From NCBI GenBank assembly GCA_026399095.1, contig JAPLRP010000008.1:1-35671 (forward strand): a stretch of 35,671 bases of DNA, written 5' to 3'. Source of the DNA: Methylococcales bacterium. GTDB taxonomy: Bacteria; Pseudomonadota; Gammaproteobacteria; Methylococcales; Methylomonadaceae. The position numbers and the translations under genes are program-made. The first letter of the stretch is position 1. Each line of letters starts with the position of its first letter. This document shows, piece by piece, positions 1 through 7,409 of the stretch. Below the pieces are notes generated by a model. The model saw only the letters and a program-made list of their open reading frames with translations, was not told the DNA's origin and made no database searches.

Positions 1-71
1 TACAAGTCCTTTTACGACATACTTAATAAGTAATTAAGGCATGGAAAAAAGTCAGTAGCCTGTTCGTTATG

Positions 72-98
72 TTATGCCTGAATTGTTGGCAGTTGCTG
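72..98 (+). repeat. imperfect direct repeat, copy 1
   Basis: This 27-base stretch, starting TTATGCCTG, matches 23 of 27 bases at 955-981. Both copies can fold through TGCC...GGCA. The two copies bracket the split lipoprotein gene. They could be the ends of a small inserted segment or two copies of a terminator-like element; the sequence does not decide. Confidence 0.45.
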
Positions 99-194
99 TT
101 CGGCATTGATTAGTCCCATTTTTATTATTTTAGAAGTATCTTGATAATTACTAAAGCGGTATCATCAACCAAGTATCAATATACAAAGGTATTC

Positions 195-620
195 ATGAAA
201 AATAAAATATTTTTAATAAGTTTTTATTCTCTTTTAGTTGGTTGTGCGAGCTGGAAATACCCCAACTGGGAACAAGTTCATGTTGTTAAATCTGTTTATA
301 AACAGCCATGTGAATTTAAGCAGGAAGAAGTTTGCTCTGATGCAGACAGTTTTAGCGCTGAATGTACTGTTTGGTATAAGAAGAGAGCGACTATTTATAA
401 AGCCAATACTTTTGTAAATGAAGTTACTAAGGCTGAAAAATTGGCCGCAAAATACTATTATTGCGGACCGGGAATTCCTTTATACAATCAAAAACCATTA
501 TTAGCATGGACAATAAGGCACAAATCAGACCCAGCACTAACTTATAGTGATTATGAAAAAGCAGTTTATGAATGCAACTATCAAGCTGATGTAGCCAACA
601 TACGACGCCAGCAGGCCTAA
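195..620 (+). CDS. small lipoprotein, probably the 5' part of a frameshifted gene
   Basis: A predicted 141-residue lipoprotein of unknown function. The N-terminus MKNKIFLISFYSLLVGC is a classic signal peptide with lipobox LVGC, so the mature protein should start at Cys15 and be membrane anchored. The ATG at 195 is preferred to the upstream TTG at 141 because it begins the signal peptide and has AAAGGT just upstream. The mature part has several cysteines and a CGPGIPLYNQ segment. The C-terminus (YECNYQADVANIRRQQ) resembles the point in related small lipoproteins where a last helix with a conserved Cys normally follows. That piece appears in another frame at 631-885, so a frameshift or sequencing indel near 595-630 is likely. 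No function is assigned. Confidence 0.6.
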   Translation: MKNKIFLISFYSLLVGCASWKYPNWEQVHVVKSVYKQPCEFKQEEVCSDADSFSAECTVWYKKRATIYKANTFVNEVTKAEKLAAKYYYCGPGIPLYNQKPLLAWTIRHKSDPALTYSDYEKAVYECNYQADVANIRRQQA

Positions 621-630
621 TCCATCAAGG

Positions 631-885
631 GTGATTATTCCAACACTAAACTATGACTATCAACAAGCCCAAATAAATGCAATAGAAATGGATAGAATGT
701 ATGAAGGATGGCGGCAGGATGAAAAATATTTTATGAGAAGTAAAATTTATAATCATTGTATTGATGCAACCGGCTTCCTTAATACATCAACTACTAATAA
801 AAAAGATTTTGATGATATAGAAAAATATTGCCCTAATATTGATAACTATGTGCAAGCTTGTTTTATACCTGGGGCGCAAAAATAG
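631..885 (+). CDS. hypothetical protein, probable 3' part of the split lipoprotein gene
   Basis: An 84-residue reading frame opening with GTG ten bases after the stop of the upstream lipoprotein, shifted by +1 relative to it. The GTG follows AAGG too closely for a good ribosome site, and the frame is open back to 595. It carries no signal peptide. The segment MDRMYEGWRQDEKYFMRSKIYNHCIDATGF would fit as the C-terminal helix and Cys motif of the preceding lipoprotein. I therefore think 195-885 was one gene of about 220 codons, but independent translation cannot be excluded. A terminator follows at 923-956. Confidence 0.4.
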   Translation: MIIPTLNYDYQQAQINAIEMDRMYEGWRQDEKYFMRSKIYNHCIDATGFLNTSTTNKKDFDDIEKYCPNIDNYVQACFIPGAQK

Positions 886-922
886 AATCTTAAAGATAGA
901 TTCAGTAAGATAGTAAAAAAAT

Positions 923-956
923 AAAGCCGATAGCTTTAACGGGTTATCGGTTTTTT
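923..956 (+). terminator. rho-independent terminator after the lipoprotein ORFs
   Basis: The stem CCGATA/TATCGG is extended on both sides by A-T and wobble pairs, has a TAAC loop, and is followed by six T. It ends transcription of the two ORFs ahead of the convergent tRNA operon. Confidence 0.7.
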
Positions 957-981
957 ATGCCTGTATTATTGGCATTTGTTG
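955..981 (+). repeat. imperfect direct repeat, copy 2
   Basis: Second copy of the 27-base element at 72-98, with four mismatches. It starts inside the T-run of the terminator and contains the small hairpin ATGCC...GGCAT. Confidence 0.45.
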
Positions 982-1010
982 CGGGTGTTTTATGGCTTTT
1001 TATTTTCATT

Positions 1011-1032
1011 TGCAACGTGAGTGCAACGTGGA
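1011..1032 (+). repeat. tandem 11-bp repeat near tRNA-Asn
   Basis: TGCAACGTGAG is followed directly by TGCAACGTGGA, sharing the core TGCAACGTG. Short GCAACGTG-type repeats often sit beside integrase attachment regions, but no integrase gene is present here, so this is only suggestive. Confidence 0.4.
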
Positions 1033-1045
1033 GGAAATTCAGAGC

Positions 1046-1078
1046 AAAAAAAAGCCCTAGATTTTACTCTAAGGCTTT
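1046..1078 (-). terminator. terminator of the csrA-tRNA transcript
   Basis: The arms AAAGCC and GGCTTT, then TAGA and TCTA with one internal mismatch, form a stem. On the minus strand it is followed by a run of eight T, just past the 3' end of tRNA-Asn. Confidence 0.7.
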
Positions 1079-1086
1079 GATTTATT

Positions 1087-1162
1087 TGGCTCCCCCGGAC
1101 GGGCTCGAACCGCCGACCTAATGATTAACAGTCATCCGCTCTACCGACTGAGCTACAGGGGA
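1087..1162 (-). tRNA. tRNA-Asn (anticodon GTT)
   Basis: A 76-base tRNA with encoded CCA. The minus strand starts TCCCCTGTAGCTCAG and ends GGGGGAGCCA. The anticodon GTT lies in ACTGTTAAT and the T-arm reads GGTTCGAGCC. It closes the tRNA-Ser/Arg/Asn series downstream of csrA. Confidence 0.95.
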
Positions 1163-1182
1163 TTAAAACTTTGGCTTATCAA

Positions 1183-1259
1183 TGGTGCGCCTGGAGAGAT
1201 TCGAACTCCCGACCGATCGGTTCGTAGCCGATTACTCTATCCAGCTGAGCTACAGGCGC
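1183..1259 (-). tRNA. tRNA-Arg (anticodon ACG)
   Basis: A 77-base tRNA with encoded CCA. The minus strand starts GCGCCTGTAGCTCAGC and ends CAGGCGCACCA. The anticodon loop CTACGAA gives ACG. It closely resembles E. coli tRNA-Arg-ACG. Confidence 0.95.
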
Positions 1260-1332
1260 CTTATTGAGCCGCTTATTATCTTTTTTTATTCGTTTTGTGT
1301 CAACTTATATTTAATTAAGTTGACGGCAATAA

Positions 1333-1424
1333 TGGCGGAGAGAGAGGGGTTCGAACCCTCGATGGGAGTTAAAGCCCATACTCCCTTAGCAGGGGAGCGC
1401 CTTCAGCCGCTCGGCCATCTCTCC
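1333..1424 (-). tRNA. tRNA-Ser (anticodon GCT)
   Basis: A 92-base class II tRNA with a long variable arm and encoded CCA. The minus strand starts GGAGAGATGGCCGAG and ends CTCTCCGCCA. The anticodon loop CTGCTAA gives GCT. It lies eight bases after the csrA stop, the same neighbourhood as in many gammaproteobacteria. Confidence 0.95.
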
Positions 1425-1432
1425 TAAAACTT

Positions 1433-1624
1433 TTACTCTTCAGAATCTGGTAAACCTGCCTGTTCTTTTTTGATTCTTTCGTAGATTTCTTCCCTATGAA
1501 CAGAAACATCTTTTGGTGCATTTACACCTATGCGCACTTGGTTTCCCTTCACCCCAAGGACAGTGACAGTCACTTCGTCACCAATCATTAGAGTCTCCCC
1601 TACTCGACGTGTCAATATAAGCAT
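1433..1624 (-). CDS. csrA: carbon storage regulator CsrA
   Basis: CsrA is a homodimeric RNA-binding protein that binds GGA motifs in mRNA leaders and controls translation and stability of carbon, motility and biofilm genes. The 63-residue length is normal. The sequence starts [15 protein letters not shown] and contains the two RNA-contact regions, residues 2-7 (LILTRR) and the VHREEIY segment with Arg44. The minus strand has AGGGAGA seven bases before the ATG. It is followed at once by tRNA-Ser, tRNA-Arg and tRNA-Asn with a shared terminator at 1046-1078, so csrA is probably co-transcribed with the tRNAs. Its targets could include the EPS genes of this window, but nothing here shows that directly. 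Confidence 0.97.
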   Translation of the reverse strand: MLILTRRVGETLMIGDEVTVTVLGVKGNQVRIGVNAPKDVSVHREEIYERIKKEQAGLPDSEE

Positions 1625-1704
1625 GGCTTCTCCCTAATAGTGTATTAAAAACCTACTGTTCTTATGCTGCATCTAACTAAGACAGGGTATCATATCAGCT
1701 TTTC

Positions 1705-1733
1705 TGTATAAATAAAACCTAAAACTCCTTCAA
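1705..1733 (-). promoter_or_regulatory. candidate sigma70 promoter for csrA
   Basis: On the minus strand TTGAAG and TATACA are separated by exactly 17 bases, about 80 bases before the csrA start. A second possible -10, TATGAT, lies slightly downstream. Confidence 0.45.
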
Positions 1734-1805
1734 CGCATTGATTCAATCTCAATAGATATAGCCCTTGTGTGTTTTAATCTGCACTATATTCCTATATAAA
1801 GTTAA

Positions 1806-1840
1806 TTTTACCAGAAAAGTTAAAATAATTTTCGGTAAAA
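1806..1840. repeat. 12-bp inverted repeat with one bulge
   Basis: The arms TTTTACC-A-GAAAA and TTTTC-GGTAAAA enclose a 10-base loop, with one unpaired A. It lies between the ABC operon and csrA, both minus strand. No good T-run follows on either strand, so terminator function is uncertain. Confidence 0.45.
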
Positions 1841-1967
1841 GATAACGACCTATCTTTTGATTGCATTATCAAGATAACCTGACCGAATAACTGATTATTA
1901 TTTGTTGCCCGTTGGCATTGTTAACAAGACTGTTTCTATAGGTTAAGTTAGAGCCTTTGAAGCATGC

Positions 1968-3320
1968 TCACTCTGCATTTCGCCTCGGATCAAAGGCATC
2001 CTGAACGGTATCAGCAAATAAATTAGCTGCCAAAACCAATGTGAACATAAACACAAAAGCAGCAGATAGAGACCACCAAACAATGGGCTCTCGGGCCATT
2101 TCCAAACGCGCACCGTTAATCATATTACCCCAACTATATGTGGTTGGATCAACGCCAATGTTGATATATGACAATACCGCTTCGGCTAATACCAATGAAC
2201 TAAAATCCAGCACCACCGATATTAAGACGATGTGCATGACATTGGGTAAAATGTGACGTACTAAAATCATACTTTGCTTAACGCCTAAAGCTTGAGCTGC
2301 TTGCACATACTCCAACTCTCTAAGCTTAAGGGTTTCGGCTCTGAGCAATCGACATAAGCCTGTCCAATTAGTCACACCCAGAATTAGACATAAAAATAAC
2401 AGCCGCACATCTGCACGTACTATTACACTGGTAAAATCTTGCTCATGATTTGCAATGTAAACTTGAACCATAAGAATGGAGGCAGCTATCAACAATACGC
2501 TGGGGATTGAGTTTAATGTGGTATATAGATATTGAATCAAATCATCAATCCAGCCACGAAAAAATCCGGCCAATATGCCAAAAACTATCGCCATTGGCAG
2601 CATTATTAATGTTGTCAAGGTACCCAATACCAAGCCGGTACGTATACTTTTTACTGCCTGATAAAACACATCCTCACCTACTTTATCGGTACCAAAGACA
2701 TGATAATAGCCGGATAAGTATATTAAGGTATTGCTCGTCGAAATAACTATAAACACAACTAACAGCGCAATATTAGCGCTTGTCGATAAAACAATTGCTT
2801 GATTTTTTTCACCTTGCAGCTTGTACCTGACTGCCAAATAAATCAATATAAGTAAACCAGTCAGTCCGGCTCCCTGAGCAAAGCCATAAAGGGCTTTTTG
2901 CAGAACATCAGCTACATGCTGAGTTTCAGGATCATCTAAATAGTTACCGCCATATGCCAACCGGGGATAGCGCCACTGAGTTGTACCATCAGCAAGAACC
3001 ATTATTTCTTTACTGTACAGGGATGTAGCAAAAGGTGCTGAATACGTTTTTTCACTGTGTTCTCTTAAGGGGGCTGCCCAATAATCCAAAAGACTGATGA
3101 TCTCATTATTTTTTGTATCGATTGGTTTAAAATGTACAGAGTCCAACAAGCCAATCACTATAAAAAAAAGTAATATTACCAATGATGCCATGCCCACTTT
3201 ACTACGAACAATTTTTTGCAAGGGGCGCTTAATATGCTCCTTGCCACGCAGATAAAATGCCAAGGCAAGTATGGCAAAGGTTAGTATAAATATCAGTGCA
3301 TCAGTCCATAAAATGATCAT
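1968..3320 (-). CDS. peptide-type ABC transporter permease, OppC/YejE-like
   Basis: Inner-membrane permease of a dipeptide/oligopeptide-type ABC importer (DppC/OppC family). The C-terminal half holds the usual transport domain: GTDKVGEDVFYQAVKSIRTG, the EAA loop that contacts an ATPase (around LELEYVQAAQALGV), and the ending FADTVQDAFDPR typical of OppC/YejE. At 450 residues it is clearly longer than the roughly 300-340 of the family. The extra length is an N-terminal helix pair, a periplasmic stretch containing YGGNYLDDPETQ, and two further helices (about residues 149-205). Its start codon overlaps the stop of the upstream OppB-like gene by one base, so translation is coupled. It is the last gene of the operon. 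Confidence 0.85.
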   Translation of the reverse strand: MIILWTDALIFILTFAILALAFYLRGKEHIKRPLQKIVRSKVGMASLVILLFFIVIGLLDSVHFKPIDTKNNEIISLLDYWAAPLREHSEKTYSAPFATSLYSKEIMVLADGTTQWRYPRLAYGGNYLDDPETQHVADVLQKALYGFAQGAGLTGLLILIYLAVRYKLQGEKNQAIVLSTSANIALLVVFIVISTSNTLIYLSGYYHVFGTDKVGEDVFYQAVKSIRTGLVLGTLTTLIMLPMAIVFGILAGFFRGWIDDLIQYLYTTLNSIPSVLLIAASILMVQVYIANHEQDFTSVIVRADVRLLFLCLILGVTNWTGLCRLLRAETLKLRELEYVQAAQALGVKQSMILVRHILPNVMHIVLISVVLDFSSLVLAEAVLSYINIGVDPTTYSWGNMINGARLEMAREPIVWWSLSAAFVFMFTLVLAANLFADTVQDAFDPRRNAE

Positions 3321-4297
3321 TACGACAACCTCACGCGCGGATCAACAAGGGTGTAAGAAATATCAGTCAACAATAAACCAATGACGTATAAAACCGAACC
3401 AAGAAACACCATCGCCCGCACGATGGCAAAATCCTGACTATTAATGGCATCAATTGTGTAACTACCCAAACCGGGAATACTGAAAAAAGATTCCATAATT
3501 AAACTACCCATAAATAACAACGGCAGAATGACTACTACACCGGTTAATATGGGTATCAAGGCGTTACGTAACACATGCTGAAACAAAGTTTGGGTTTCGG
3601 TTAAGCCTTTTGCTCTTGCCGTTCTAACATAGTCTTTTTCAACTTCTTCCAGAAAGAGTGTCCGATACCAACGAACACCAGAACCAATGCCTGAACACAC
3701 ACCTATCAGAACGGGCAATACCAAGAACTTTATTGCAGCCAACCCATCGTCATACCCAGAGATAGGTACGAGCCTTAATAATTTAGCTATAAAAAACTGT
3801 CCACCGATAATATAAAACAGCGATGAAATTGACATTAAAATAACACACAAGACAATGCCGGACTGCTCCAGGTAACTGCCACGAAATAACACCATCAATA
3901 ATGCAAAAGTAATATCTACCATTAAGCCTACACATAACGTTGGCAGGGCAAGTGCCAAACTTGGCCACATACGTTCCTGAATATCGGCACCAATATTTCT
4001 GCCACTATCTGACACCCCAAATCTAAACAAAAACAAACCAACTGATTTTTGATAGAAAATAGTCCGGGTTATTTTTTCTTCTCCAGTTGCATCCGCATTC
4101 CATAATAGCGGCACATCGTAGCCATGTTGCTGCTTCCAGTTATTTATAGATTGTTCAGTCACGTGTTTTTGCCCCAACTGCATACGGGCCATATCGTCAG
4201 GGCTGTTGACAATAAAAAACAAGACAAACGTTAAAATATTGACGCCCATCAACAAAGGAAATGCGTATAAAAATCGACGAATAATATAATGGATCAT
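3320..4297 (-). CDS. peptide-type ABC transporter permease, OppB/YejB-like
   Basis: Inner-membrane permease partner of the downstream OppC-like protein. The 325 residues begin with MIHYIIRRFLYAFPLLMGV, the standard OppB/DppB first helix, followed by a periplasmic loop with the family's Q-x3-YG-like region (KQQHGYDVPLLWN). The cytoplasmic EAA loop is EKDYVRTARAKGLTE followed by HVLRNALIPILTG. The C-terminus ends TLVDPRVRLS as usual. It overlaps the binding-protein gene by four bases and the next permease by one, a tight three-gene operon. YejB is the closest familiar analogue, though the substrate cannot be read from the sequence. Confidence 0.88.
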   Translation of the reverse strand: MIHYIIRRFLYAFPLLMGVNILTFVLFFIVNSPDDMARMQLGQKHVTEQSINNWKQQHGYDVPLLWNADATGEEKITRTIFYQKSVGLFLFRFGVSDSGRNIGADIQERMWPSLALALPTLCVGLMVDITFALLMVLFRGSYLEQSGIVLCVILMSISSLFYIIGGQFFIAKLLRLVPISGYDDGLAAIKFLVLPVLIGVCSGIGSGVRWYRTLFLEEVEKDYVRTARAKGLTETQTLFQHVLRNALIPILTGVVVILPLLFMGSLIMESFFSIPGLGSYTIDAINSQDFAIVRAMVFLGSVLYVIGLLLTDISYTLVDPRVRLS

Positions 4298-6444
4298 TGC
4301 AACGTTTCCTTGGCTCGGCGGCGATAAGCATTAATGGCAGGAATTAACAGTGCTACAAACAAAAACAAACCCACCACGAGCGGCCAAAAAATGGGCCGAT
4401 TCCAAAGCTGTCTCTTTTCTGTTCTGGCAACGGCATCAATACGGGTATATTTAAGTCGGTTATTCGCCATTAAATTGGATTTCTGGTTCTTGTACCAACT
4501 ATGAAATAACGAAAAATTCTTCGGATGAAAGCCAAATATCCAAGGCGCATCATGTCGCACAACTTCCTGTAATTCTTGTATGATTTGGTAGCGTTGCTCA
4601 TTATTATCCATATTACGCATTTGCTCAAACAAACGATCAAACTTGGGATTTTGATAATTAACGGCATTTTCGCCACCGTATTTAACTTTTGAGTTAGGTC
4701 CATACAGTAAGAAAAACAAGTTTTCAGGATCAGGATAATCGACATTCCATCCCCAAATAAAGATTTGCTCATTACCTGAGCGCATTTTTTCCTGAAAACG
4801 ATTGTAATCAGTCCCTCGAATTACCAACTTGATACCCAGTTTCTCAAATTGCTTGCGATACCAATTCATGGATGGACGGTCATCGATACTTACTGATGTC
4901 GTATCAAAATACAGAATCAAGGCTTCTTTGGTTTTAGGATCAATACCATTACTGTAACCGGCCTCTGCCATCAATTGACGAGCCTCGGCTATTTTTTTTC
5001 GCTGCTCCCTATTATTAATCCAGTCGTAAGTGTAATGATTAATACCCTCTTTGCCCTCTGCATAGCCATAAATACCAGGAGGAATTACACCTTGAGCAAT
5101 GATTCCTCGCCCGTTTCTAAAAATGGAAATATATTCCTCATAATCTACGACAATTGCTATGGCTTGGCGTAACTTTCTAGCTCTCTCACTATCGCCACCT
5201 ACGGTAGCATCCATCATGTTAAAGCCCATATAGAATATCGACGTTTCTACCAACGTTTGTAGCTTAATACCTTTTTCTTTCATGGAGTCGGTCAAAGCAA
5301 TACCGCCACTGCCGGTAAATTGTATGGCTTGATCGAAACTATCCGATGCAATTCCAGAGGCATCATAATAGCCTTGTAAAAACTTGGTCCAGTAGGGAAT
5401 GGTTTCTTTTTCCAGCATAAAAACAACTTTATCAATAAAAGGCAGTTTTTTTCCTGCATCCATTAACAATCCATTCTGCTTATCGCCACCCTCACCTTCA
5501 GAGGGATATTTTTCCAAATGAAATAACGGGTTTTTAAGCAAAATCATGCGTCGATTGGGATTATTTTCCGACAACAGATAGGGACCTGTTCCAATTGGAA
5601 ACCAATCCAAGGTAATATTTTTATCAGACAATCCTGGTTGATCATAAAAAACATCTGCTTCCCAAGGCATTGGCGAAAAAAAAGGCATCGCCAGCCAGAA
5701 TATAAATTGTGGGTATTTTCCTTTGATACGAATACGATATTGATATCGACTTATAGCCTCTACACCCGCTATTGTTAAATTTTTTAAATCCGTTTTTTTC
5801 TTATCACTGACTTGCTTGGAAAAATCTTCAAAACCAACGATGTAGTTTTTCATGATTTCCGCAATCGGCGATTGTATTTTAGGATGAGCCAATCGCTTAA
5901 TTTGATATACATAATCTTCAGCGGTAAGTTCACGCGTGCCCGTATTTTTAAAATCGCTTAGGGTATTAACTGACTGCAGTTCAGCCTCAGTGATACTGAG
6001 ATAGCTAAATTGTCCTTGTGCATTTTTAGCCAATGCCGGATGCGGCTGGAAGTTAATATCTGGCTTAATATCAATGATATAGTCTGTATAGGCAATATCG
6101 CTATCCTTTGCGTCTTTTCCTAATTTTTCAGCACTTTTATTCAAATAATTAATTTCAGGCATTTTATTTGCCGTCAAAGGTGTTAGTTGATATGGTCTTT
6201 TCAAATAATGATATTGAAACGGTGGCTCATATATTTGTGCGAGAAAAGCATATTCATTTTCGCTATAGGCAACGGCAGGATCCAGATGCTTGGGTCGCTC
6301 TGAAAATGATTGATATAAGACTGAAAGCTTGCCTTCATCATCTGCATAAGGATTATTGAGTTGCGAATCGCCGCAAGCCGTTAATAACAAGAATAACATT
6401 TGAATTATGTAGGATTGCATCTTCATAGACAAAAAACTGGACAT
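4294..6444 (-). CDS. family 5 extracellular solute-binding lipoprotein with C-terminal membrane helix
   Basis: Periplasmic substrate-binding component of the peptide-type ABC system (SBP_bac_5 family, as in OppA, DppA and YejA). The N-terminus has a signal peptide with lipobox LLTAC (Cys24), so it should be lipid anchored. Three Met codons (residues 1, 7 and 9) could start the signal peptide; 6444 is the longest. Family features include the domain I stretch SFSERPKHLDPAVAYSENE and the Asp-rich WGWNVDYPDPENLFFLLYG near residue 565. At 716 residues it is longer than typical members (500-600). Oddly, it ends in a hydrophobic helix (about residues 684-704) followed by RRRAKETLQ, which would add a second anchor in the inner membrane. 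No ATPase gene accompanies the operon. Confidence 0.85.
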   Translation of the reverse strand: MSSFLSMKMQSYIIQMLFLLLTACGDSQLNNPYADDEGKLSVLYQSFSERPKHLDPAVAYSENEYAFLAQIYEPPFQYHYLKRPYQLTPLTANKMPEINYLNKSAEKLGKDAKDSDIAYTDYIIDIKPDINFQPHPALAKNAQGQFSYLSITEAELQSVNTLSDFKNTGTRELTAEDYVYQIKRLAHPKIQSPIAEIMKNYIVGFEDFSKQVSDKKKTDLKNLTIAGVEAISRYQYRIRIKGKYPQFIFWLAMPFFSPMPWEADVFYDQPGLSDKNITLDWFPIGTGPYLLSENNPNRRMILLKNPLFHLEKYPSEGEGGDKQNGLLMDAGKKLPFIDKVVFMLEKETIPYWTKFLQGYYDASGIASDSFDQAIQFTGSGGIALTDSMKEKGIKLQTLVETSIFYMGFNMMDATVGGDSERARKLRQAIAIVVDYEEYISIFRNGRGIIAQGVIPPGIYGYAEGKEGINHYTYDWINNREQRKKIAEARQLMAEAGYSNGIDPKTKEALILYFDTTSVSIDDRPSMNWYRKQFEKLGIKLVIRGTDYNRFQEKMRSGNEQIFIWGWNVDYPDPENLFFLLYGPNSKVKYGGENAVNYQNPKFDRLFEQMRNMDNNEQRYQIIQELQEVVRHDAPWIFGFHPKNFSLFHSWYKNQKSNLMANNRLKYTRIDAVARTEKRQLWNRPIFWPLVVGLFLFVALLIPAINAYRRRAKETLQ

Positions 6445-6511
6445 AGATTATCGGGTCGTAGATACTTGGAAGATCACTCATTAAATGTGAATGGGTGTAG
6501 ATCAAAATCAG

Positions 6512-6537
6512 AATGGAACAATACTTTTAGTTCCATT
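6512..6537. promoter_or_regulatory. perfect 8-bp inverted repeat upstream of fabI
   Basis: AATGGAAC (6512-6519) and GTTCCATT (6530-6537) are exact inverted copies separated by 10 bases, 34 bases before the fabI start and in the gap shared with the divergent ABC operon. There is no T-run, so a protein-binding site or leader stem-loop is more likely than a terminator. It does not resemble known FabR or FadR sites. Confidence 0.5.
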
Positions 6538-6571
6538 GTAACAACAAATACAAAAATACGGGGAGATGATA

Positions 6572-7354
6572 ATGGGTTTTATGCAGGGCAAACGAGTCTT
6601 AATTGTAGGTTTAGCGAGTAACCGCTCTATTGCATGGGGTATTGCTCAAGCCATGCACCGTGAAGGTGCTGAATTAGCTTTTACATTTCAAAATGAAAAA
6701 CTACAAAGCCGCGTGGAAGACATGGCTAATCAGTGTGCATCTAATATTACTCTTGAATGCGATGTGAGCATCGATGAACATATCGATTCTGTATTTGCCA
6801 AACTTGGCGAGCACTGGGATGGTTTGGATTGTATTGTTCATTCGGTCGCTTTTGCACCACGAGACGCGCTGAATGGAGATTATGTTGACGTCACCACACG
6901 CGAAAACTTTAAAATTGCTCATGACGTTAGTTCATACAGTTTTACTGCTCTAGCAAAAGCCGGGCGAGCAATGATGCAGGGTCGTAATGGCTCTTTACTT
7001 ACCTTAACTTATTTGGGCGCAGAACGGGCCATTCCTAATTACAATGTCATGGGAGTCGCCAAAGCAAGTCTGGAAGCTAATGTTCGTTATATGGCAGTTG
7101 CCTTAGGCGCAGAAGGTACTCGGGTTAATGCTATTTCAGCAGGACCTATCAGAACCCTGGCGGCATCAGGCATCAATGACTTTAAAGCCATGTTAAATAA
7201 AGCTCAGGATACTTCACCCTTAAAGAGAAACATCACGATTGAAGAAGTAGGCAACGCCGCAGCATTTATGTGCTCAGATTTAGCCTCAGGCATCACAGGC
7301 GAAATTACTTATGTCGATTGTGGCTACAATATTGCCGGTTTAGCCGCATCGTAA
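6572..7354 (+). CDS. fabI: enoyl-[acyl-carrier-protein] reductase (NADH) FabI
   Basis: FabI catalyses the last step of each fatty-acid elongation cycle, reducing trans-2-enoyl-ACP with NADH in the cytoplasm. I take the ATG at 6572 because GGGGAG ends six bases before it and the product then starts MGFMQGKR, like E. coli MGFLSGKR. The ATG at 6566 directly touches that ribosome site. The 260 residues show the short-chain dehydrogenase fold, with the cofactor motif [13 protein letters not shown] near residues 14-26 and the enoyl-reductase catalytic pair Tyr147 and Tyr157 with Lys164 ([19 protein letters not shown]). A perfect inverted repeat lies upstream and a strong bidirectional terminator follows. 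Single gene, divergent from the ABC operon. Confidence 0.96.
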   Translation: MGFMQGKRVLIVGLASNRSIAWGIAQAMHREGAELAFTFQNEKLQSRVEDMANQCASNITLECDVSIDEHIDSVFAKLGEHWDGLDCIVHSVAFAPRDALNGDYVDVTTRENFKIAHDVSSYSFTALAKAGRAMMQGRNGSLLTLTYLGAERAIPNYNVMGVAKASLEANVRYMAVALGAEGTRVNAISAGPIRTLAASGINDFKAMLNKAQDTSPLKRNITIEEVGNAAAFMCSDLASGITGEITYVDCGYNIAGLAAS

Positions 7355-7369
7355 CACTTTACCCTGCAT

Positions 7370-7402
7370 ACAAAAAAGGGAGCCTTAAGCTCCCTTTTTT
7401 GT
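7370..7402. terminator. bidirectional terminator between fabI and ppiD
   Basis: A 14-bp perfect stem, ACAAAAAAGGGAGC against GCTCCCTTTTTTGT, with loop CTTAA. A-tract and T-tract flank the GC core, so it can stop both the convergent fabI and ppiD transcripts. Confidence 0.9.
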
Positions 7403-7409
7403 GGCCAAC

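Larger units (their letters stand above)
1625..1967. other. intergenic region between csrA and the peptide ABC operon
   Basis: 343 bases without a credible gene. It holds a candidate csrA promoter (1705-1733) and a hairpin (1806-1840). The rest is AT-rich, and I see no tRNA, riboswitch or small ORF with a ribosome site. Confidence 0.6.

Noticed and set aside
141-194. Upstream TTG start for the lipoprotein
   Set aside because: It would put 18 extra residues before the signal peptide and lacks a ribosome site; ATG 195 gives a proper lipoprotein N-terminus.
1087-1162. tRNA-Asn considered as an integration site
   Set aside because: No duplicated tRNA 3' end and no integrase gene in the window; only weak flanking repeats are present.
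1182-1427. An open frame across the tRNA genes
   Set aside because: It overlaps complete tRNA-Arg and tRNA-Ser genes; the reading frame is incidental.
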